From contig NZ_FNTQ01000001.1 in NCBI RefSeq assembly GCF_900105755.1, positions 6,200,001 to 6,264,000 on the forward strand: DNA of 64,000 nucleotides, given 5' to 3'. The notes beneath the pieces were generated by a model. That model saw only the letters and a list, made by a program, of their open reading frames with translations, was not told where the DNA came from and ran no database searches. The position numbers and the translations under genes were made by a program. Below are positions 59,829 through 64,000 of this stretch, piece by piece (position 1 is the stretch's first letter; each line of letters opens with the position of its first letter). The stretch comes from Streptomyces sp. Ag109_O5-10 (GTDB lineage Bacteria; Actinomycetota; Actinomycetes; Streptomycetales; Streptomycetaceae).

Positions 59829-60578
59829 ATGGCCGGCGGGTCGAGCGCAGCGCACGGAGAACTGGCCGGGCAGACGGTCGTCGTGGTCGGCGGCAGCGCC
59901 GGCATCGGCCTGGAGACGGCGCGGCAGGTACGGTCGGCCGGCGGCGACCTGGTCCTGGCAGCACGCAACCCCGAGCGCCTGCAGCGGGCCGCGGACGAAC
60001 TGCACCCGCTGAGCACGGCCGCGTTCGACGCCCAGGACACCGCGCAACTGGAGCGCTTCCTCGGGGAGCTGCCCGGACAGGTCGACCACGTGCTGGTGAC
60101 GGCGGGCAGCCCCTCGTACACCCCGCTCGCCGAACTCGATCCGGCCGACGCGGCCCGGGACTTCGGCGCGCGGATGGCCATGATGCTGGCGGTGGCGCGG
60201 GCGGGCCGCGAGAAGGTCAGGCCCCTGGGAACGCTGCTGTTCATCGGCGGCACCGGCGGCCGGCGGCCCGCGCCCGGCATGGCCGTCGTGGGCGCGGTCA
60301 CCGCGGCGTCGCCTGCGCTCACCGCCAACCTCGCACTGGAGATCGCTCCGGTCCGGGTCAACCTCATCGCGGCCGGGTTCGTGGACACCCCGCTGTCCGC
60401 CGCCCTGCTCGGTGACCGGCTGGAGGCACGGCGCGAGGAGTTGCGCCGGACGCTGCCCATCGGGCGGGTGGTCGGCCCGGCGGACGTCGCCGCGCTCGCC
60501 GTGCACATCATGGTCAACGACGCCCTCACCGGCGCCACGTACGACATAGACGGCGGCCAGCAACTGCTCGCGCACTGA
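59829..60578 (+). CDS. Short-chain dehydrogenase/reductase-like protein lacking the Tyr-Lys pair
   Basis: 249 aa from the ATG at 59829 (GGAGGC upstream; GTG 59805 possible). The NAD(P) loop GGSAGIG, the LAARNPERL strand and NLIAAGFVDTPLSAALLGDR are standard SDR features. The region that normally holds YxxxK reads GMAVVGAVTAASPALTANLA, with neither Tyr nor Lys. Either a different residue set is used or the protein is not an oxidoreductase. Several SDR subgroups with this loss exist. C-terminal TYDIDGGQQLLAH is typical. 55 bases upstream of the VOC gene on the same strand. Confidence 0.82.
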   Translation: MAGGSSAAHGELAGQTVVVVGGSAGIGLETARQVRSAGGDLVLAARNPERLQRAADELHPLSTAAFDAQDTAQLERFLGELPGQVDHVLVTAGSPSYTPLAELDPADAARDFGARMAMMLAVARAGREKVRPLGTLLFIGGTGGRRPAPGMAVVGAVTAASPALTANLALEIAPVRVNLIAAGFVDTPLSAALLGDRLEARREELRRTLPIGRVVGPADVAALAVHIMVNDALTGATYDIDGGQQLLAH

Positions 60579-60633
60579 CCGCCCGCCCGCGCCGGCCAAC
60601 CCCATTGCCCCTACGAGACGGGAGGCGCGACTC

Positions 60634-61242
60634 ATGGACATGAAGCTGGAGGTCGTCGTGGTACCGGTGGCCGACGTCGACCGGGCCAAGGACTTCTACA
60701 CCACGCTGGGCTGGCGGCTCGACGCGGACGTCACCGGCGACGGGGACTTCCGGGTGGTGCAGGTGACCCCGCCGGGCTCCCCGGCGTCGGTCATCTTCGG
60801 CTCCTCGGTCACCGGCCAGGCCCCTGGCTCGGCCCAGGGCCTGCACCTGATCGTCGACGACATCAAGACCGCCCACGACGAACTGGCCCAGCACGGCGCC
60901 CACCCGAGCGACGTGTTCCACGACGCCGGCGGCGTCTTCCACCACGCCGGCTCCGACGCCCGGGTGCCCGGCCCCGACGGCAGCTACGGCTCCTTCCTGT
61001 CGTTCAGCGACCCGGACGGCAACGGCTGGCTCCTCCAGGAGGTCACCACCCGGCTGCCGGGACGGCTCGACCCCGCGGCCACCACGTTCTCCTCGGCCGA
61101 CGACCTGGCGAGCGCGCTGCGCCGGGCCGAGGCGGCGCACGGCGAGCACGAGGCCCGCACCGGCGCCGAGGACCCGGACTGGCCGGACTGGTACGCCCGC
61201 TACCTGGTGAGCGAGCAGGCCGGGACCGAACCGCCGACGTGA
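60634..61242 (+). CDS. VOC-family (glyoxalase-like) protein
   Basis: 202 aa, ATG with GGGAGG upstream. A single glyoxalase/bleomycin-resistance-type domain: KLEVVVVPVADVDRAKDFYT at the start, LHLIVDDIKTAHDELAQHG, and LSFSDPDGNGWLLQEVTTR with the metal-binding Glu. The C-terminal 60 residues are a helical extension (EDPDWPDWYARYLVSEQ) found in many actinomycete homologues. It probably acts on a small molecule with a metal; the substrate is unknown. Likely co-transcribed with the SDR gene. Confidence 0.85.
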   Translation: MDMKLEVVVVPVADVDRAKDFYTTLGWRLDADVTGDGDFRVVQVTPPGSPASVIFGSSVTGQAPGSAQGLHLIVDDIKTAHDELAQHGAHPSDVFHDAGGVFHHAGSDARVPGPDGSYGSFLSFSDPDGNGWLLQEVTTRLPGRLDPAATTFSSADDLASALRRAEAAHGEHEARTGAEDPDWPDWYARYLVSEQAGTEPPT

Positions 61243-61303
61243 ACCGGCCGTAGCCCGTCCTCGTCTCACCGCTCCGACCTGCTGTGATGTGTCCCACGAC
61301 CCC

Positions 61304-61333
61304 TTGTCCACACCCGGAGGGCTTACCTAAATT
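61304..61333 (+). promoter_or_regulatory. Candidate promoter, leaderless type
   Basis: TTGTCC, an 18-base spacer and TAAATT, ending 7 bases before the ATG of the next small gene. Confidence 0.45.
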
Positions 61334-61340
61334 CGGTTAT

Positions 61341-61622
61341 ATGTCCGACAAAGATGCCTCCCGTCCCGCCGAGCCGGTCGAGTTCTCCGTCGACCTCACC
61401 GGTCACGAGCTGACCCGCCGCGCCCACGTCATGGCGGCCCTCGGTGACGACTGGGACCCCGTCGAGACGGTGCGGGGCGAGGAGGAGGCGTACGACATGC
61501 TGTACTCCGGCCTCGACCCGGAACAGCAGCGGCTGTACGACACCCTTCTCGCGGCCGGCGTCCTTCCGCGCCGCGGGGCCGGCGGACCTCCCGGCGACGG
61601 CGGCGACGCCCCCACCGCCTGA
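61341..61622 (+). CDS. Small acidic protein, DUF6400-like
   Basis: 93 aa from the ATG at 61341. Central conserved region VEFSVDLTGHELTRRAHVMA, ALGDDWDPVETVRGEEEAYD, MLYSGLDPEQQRLYDTLLAA. No signal or membrane segment, and a Gly/Pro-rich tail. I assign it tentatively to the DUF6400 family of streptomycete proteins; function unknown. A leaderless promoter is visible upstream. Confidence 0.6.
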   Translation: MSDKDASRPAEPVEFSVDLTGHELTRRAHVMAALGDDWDPVETVRGEEEAYDMLYSGLDPEQQRLYDTLLAAGVLPRRGAGGPPGDGGDAPTA

Positions 61623-61712
61623 CCCTCACCCGCCAGGGGTGAGGACGTCCCCGGCGGCCGGCTCGAGCATGGTCGCTCGGGAAGCACGGCCGGTCCGGAA
61701 GGGCGGGTGGGC

Positions 61713-62177
61713 CGTGGGCGACGACGGACCCGACCGCATCGCGGAGTTCATCGAGCCGCTACGGGTGAGCCCGGCAGCACGGTGCGACCCGCCGACTACC
61801 AGCGGCGGCTGGCCGCCCAGGACACCTACGGGGTGCTGCTGTGCCTGCAGGCCCTGGACGCCGGCGGCAAGGACTGCACGATCCGCCACGTCATGAGCGG
61901 AGTGAACCCGCGGGGCGTGCGCGTGGCCGGCTTCAAGGTCCCCTGGAACGAGGAAAAACAGCGCACCCGTTTCCTCGAACGCATCGACGTACCCGAGCGG
62001 AACTGGAAGTCCTCGTCGGCCGACGTGCGCGAACGGGCCCACTGGGACGACTGCCGGCAGGCGTTCTCCCGGGTGTTGTCCGCCACCAGTACGCGATGGG
62101 CGCCGTGGTACGTCGTTCCCGCCGACCACAAGTGGTTCCCCCGGGTGTGCGTCTCCGCTGTCCGCCAGGCCTGGTAA
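61713..62177 (+). pseudogene. Polyphosphate kinase 2 (PPK2) gene, frameshifted and internally deleted
   Basis: Pieces of a PPK2 appear in order: AEFIEPLRV in one frame, then after a one-base shift TVRPADYQRRLAAQDTYGVL, LCLQALDAGGKDCTIRHVMS and GVNPRGVRVAGFKVP (Walker A region). There is then a jump straight to EEKQRTRFLERIDVPERNWK and ADVRERAHWDD..LSATSTRWAPWYVVPADHKWF. About 80-90 residues with the Walker B and lid parts are missing, as is a shorter stretch after ADY. The stop truncates the last helix. The product cannot be a working kinase. Confidence 0.85.
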
Positions 62178-62319
62178 CCGTGCCACCGGAGCGTGTCGCC
62201 GCCGCCCAGACTGACGCCTTCCGCGGACTGCGACGGCCTCCTGCGCGTCGTCTTCCTGGTGCTGCGCCTCCGGACCGAACGCGGCAAGAGTCCGCCCTCC
62301 GCCGCGTAGCGGAAACCGG

Positions 62320-62353
62320 CGAAGGCCCGCCGGACGGTTCCGGCGGGCCTTCG
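62320..62353. terminator. Intrinsic terminator
   Basis: 15-bp perfect stem CGAAGGCCCGCCGGA with a 4-nt loop, between the PPK2 remnant and the convergent DUF805 gene. Confidence 0.82.
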
Positions 62354-62381
62354 TGGTGACTGCGGGTCAGACGGCGGCCGC

Positions 62382-62720
62382 CTACTTCGGGTTGGCGCCG
62401 TACTGGTTCTCCTCGGGCTTGCCGTCGGAGGCGAGCCAGACGAGCACGAAGATCCAGCCGACCAGCGGGATGATGCCGACCAGGATCAGCCAGCCCGAGC
62501 GGCCGGTGTCGTGCAGCCGGCGGACCGCGACACCGAGGCTGGGCAGCAGGACCGCGAGGTTGTAGATCGCGGCGAGGGCGGCGAAGTGGATGGCGTTGCC
62601 GACGACGGCCAGCACGATCGCGATGATCACGTTGATCAGCGTGAACATCCAGTATTCCTGCCTGCGCGCGCGTCCGTTGAACACCGCGTACTTCTTCAGT
62701 ACGTCCACGTACCAGTTCAT
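62382..62720 (-). CDS. DUF805 membrane protein
   Basis: 112 aa. Begins MNWYVDVLKKYAVFNGRARR, QEYWMFTLIN, the DUF805 entry, followed by three to four membrane helices and VRRLHDTGRSGWLILVGIIP. The family is widespread and uncharacterised. Monocistronic, divergent from the repetitive membrane protein gene. Confidence 0.88.
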   Translation of the reverse strand: MNWYVDVLKKYAVFNGRARRQEYWMFTLINVIIAIVLAVVGNAIHFAALAAIYNLAVLLPSLGVAVRRLHDTGRSGWLILVGIIPLVGWIFVLVWLASDGKPEENQYGANPK

Positions 62721-62891
62721 TACTCGTCCCCCCGGGGGTCAAGGCGTGATTGTGCCCACAGCAAATCAAGCCGACGTGGCCGGTTCCAATCAGATTGGCG
62801 TGTGCGGGTCAACTGTTACCGTCTCGCCGCCGTACGGTGATCAAGGGCGGCCGAACGCATCCGTGCGGTACCCGATAACGTCCTTCCGGCC

Positions 62892-63752
62892 ATGGACATG
62901 CAGAAACGGCCGCAGCGGCCGCCACAACCACAGCCACAGTCGCAGCACCCCGAGGGATGCCTGGTCGCCGCGGTCAGAATCCCCGTGCGCCTCTTCGTTT
63001 TCCTGGTCGTGCTGCCCATACGCCTGCTCTGGGACGCGTTCGCCGTGGCCGCACGGTTCCTGTGGCGGTACGTCCTCGCCCCGGTGGGACGCGCGATCGG
63101 CCGGATTCTCCACGCGCTCCTCGTCGTACCCCTGATCTGGCTGTACCGCCACCTGCTCACCCCCCTCGGCCACGCCCTGCGGTGGATCTGCGCGCGAGTG
63201 TTCCCGCCGGCCGGCCGCGCACTCGTGTGGCTCTACGCGCGCGTGCTCACCCCGATCGGTCACGTACTCGTACGGCTCCTCGTCCCCGTCGCGAAGGCCC
63301 TTGAATGGGCGTTCGAGATGCTGGGCACCGCCCTGTACTGGACCGCGCGCGCCCTCCTCGTCCTGCCCGCCCTCGCCCTGTGGCGCTGGATCCTCGCCCC
63401 GGTCGGCCGCGTCCTCGCCGTCGTCCTGCGCGAGATCGGGGAGGCACTCGGCCACGCCTGGCGGGCCGCCGGGTACGTCGCACGTGCCCTCGGACGGGTG
63501 ATCGGGACCCTCTTCCGGTGGATCTTCCTGGAGCCCGCGCGATGGGTGTACCGGACCGTCCTCACCCCGGTCGGGCACGTCGTCCGCGACCTCGTCCTGC
63601 ACCCGGTGGCCGAGGCCGCGCGCGCGATCGGCCGCACCGTCCGCCAGGCCCGCGCCGACCTCCGCCGCGCCCTCTTCGGCGAGCCGCGGCCACCCGCGCG
63701 CGTGGACCGCCGGGAACCCGAAGGCCGCGACACACGTACTCTTGATGGGTAG
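62892..63752 (+). CDS. Repetitive hydrophobic protein preceding the TIGR03936 gene
   Basis: 286 aa. After a Pro/Gln-rich start (PQRPPQPQPQSQHPEG), residues 25-240 are seven or eight imperfect 25-30-residue units, each with an aromatic/Arg stretch followed by L-x-P-x-G: WRYVLAPVGRA, YRHLLTPLGHA, CARVFPPAGRA, YARVLTPIGHV, WRWILAPVGRV, YRTVLTPVGHV. The units alternate hydrophobic and Arg/His-rich faces, so amphipathic helices lying on the membrane are as likely as crossing helices. A charged tail follows. No known function. It lies 75 bases upstream of the TIGR03936 gene, probably in one operon. Confidence 0.7.
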   Translation: MDMQKRPQRPPQPQPQSQHPEGCLVAAVRIPVRLFVFLVVLPIRLLWDAFAVAARFLWRYVLAPVGRAIGRILHALLVVPLIWLYRHLLTPLGHALRWICARVFPPAGRALVWLYARVLTPIGHVLVRLLVPVAKALEWAFEMLGTALYWTARALLVLPALALWRWILAPVGRVLAVVLREIGEALGHAWRAAGYVARALGRVIGTLFRWIFLEPARWVYRTVLTPVGHVVRDLVLHPVAEAARAIGRTVRQARADLRRALFGEPRPPARVDRREPEGRDTRTLDG

Positions 63753-63827
63753 CAGCACACAGCCGTACGGCCCCGGCGGTACGGCCCCCGCACACGAACG
63801 CACGAGAACCACGAAGGACTGACGACA

Positions 63828-64000
63828 CTGGGCAAGCGACAGCCCGAAGGCCCGCCGCCCGCACCCGCGGTGCAGCGCATCCGACTGCGCTACACCAAGC
63901 GCGGCCGCCTCCGGTTCACCAGCCACCGTGACTTCCAGCGCGCCTTCGAGCGTGCGCTGCGCCGCGCCGAGGTGCCGATGGCGTACTCGGCGGGGTTCAC
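63828..64000 (+). CDS. TIGR03936-family radical SAM-associated protein, 5' part
   Basis: The visible frame encodes GKRQPEGPPPAPAVQRIRLR, YTKRGRLRFTSHRDFQRAFE, RALRRAEVPMAYSAGF, the N-terminus of the DUF2344/TIGR03936 family that accompanies the TIGR03960 radical SAM protein. The codon at the expected start is CTG (63828), with GAAGGA about 10 bases upstream; no ATG, GTG or TTG lies in a suitable place before the conserved region, the next being GTG for Val15. The gene runs off the window end. Confidence 0.85.
   Translation, partial: MGKRQPEGPPPAPAVQRIRLRYTKRGRLRFTSHRDFQRAFERALRRAEVPMAYSAGF

Overview
The window looks like a Streptomyces chromosome segment. G+C is very high, many genes start with GTG, perfect long-stem terminators sit between convergent genes, and the gene order matches the conserved actinomycete block tig-clpP1-clpP2-clpX-valS-folC-ndk-mreBCD-pbp2-rodA-(CYTH/CHAD)-TIGR03960-TIGR03936. 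Organism and family names rest on recognition of the sequences, not on a database search.

Layout. 1-8.2 kb: end of a metallophosphoesterase gene, a glycosyltransferase, a DUF559/AbiEi-like protein, aminopeptidase N, an Rv2466c-like DsbA protein and an iron superoxide dismutase with a Nur-type operator. 8.2-14.8 kb (all minus strand): a sulfur-scavenging cluster made of a ROK regulator, a sulfonate-type ABC importer, an SsuD/NtaA-type flavin monooxygenase and a TauD dioxygenase. Two short cysteine-containing leader peptides that are easy to miss lie in front of the regulator gene and in front of the importer operon. 15-26.9 kb: bioY, an LPXTG-type secreted protein, a membrane Ser/Thr kinase, an amino acid permease, rpiB, a Nei-type glycosylase, an Eis-like acetyltransferase, a PP2C phosphatase, an HD protein, a membrane acyltransferase and a 64-aa membrane protein. 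Two dispersed Streptomyces repeat families and a 41/43-nt tandem array lie in this and neighbouring regions.

27-49.7 kb is the conserved core: tRNA-Gly and tRNA-Pro, trigger factor, the ClpP1/ClpP2/ClpX protease with a ClgR-type site upstream, valyl-tRNA synthetase, a large SpoIIE-type phosphatase, folC, a DUF4233 protein, ndk, the mreBCD-pbp2-rodA lateral-wall/spore-wall operon, and a CYTH-CHAD protein.

49.7-64 kb: the B12-binding radical SAM gene (TIGR03960) should be close to its partner gene (TIGR03936, cut by the window end). They are separated by about 12 kb of accessory DNA. The first 5 kb is bounded by a 56-bp perfect duplication of the 3' end of the radical SAM gene, which looks like an att scar. 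It carries a GAP-family membrane protein plus a heme-enzyme set: a small conserved protein, a DyP-type peroxidase and a short catalase-like enzyme. The next 6 kb holds a DUF899 protein, a decarboxylase remnant, a standalone RibB overlapping a HAD phosphatase, an SDR without the usual Tyr/Lys pair, a VOC protein, small proteins, a wrecked PPK2 gene and a DUF805 protein. Region 62.9 kb onward returns to conserved DNA, with a repetitive membrane protein gene ahead of the TIGR03936 gene.
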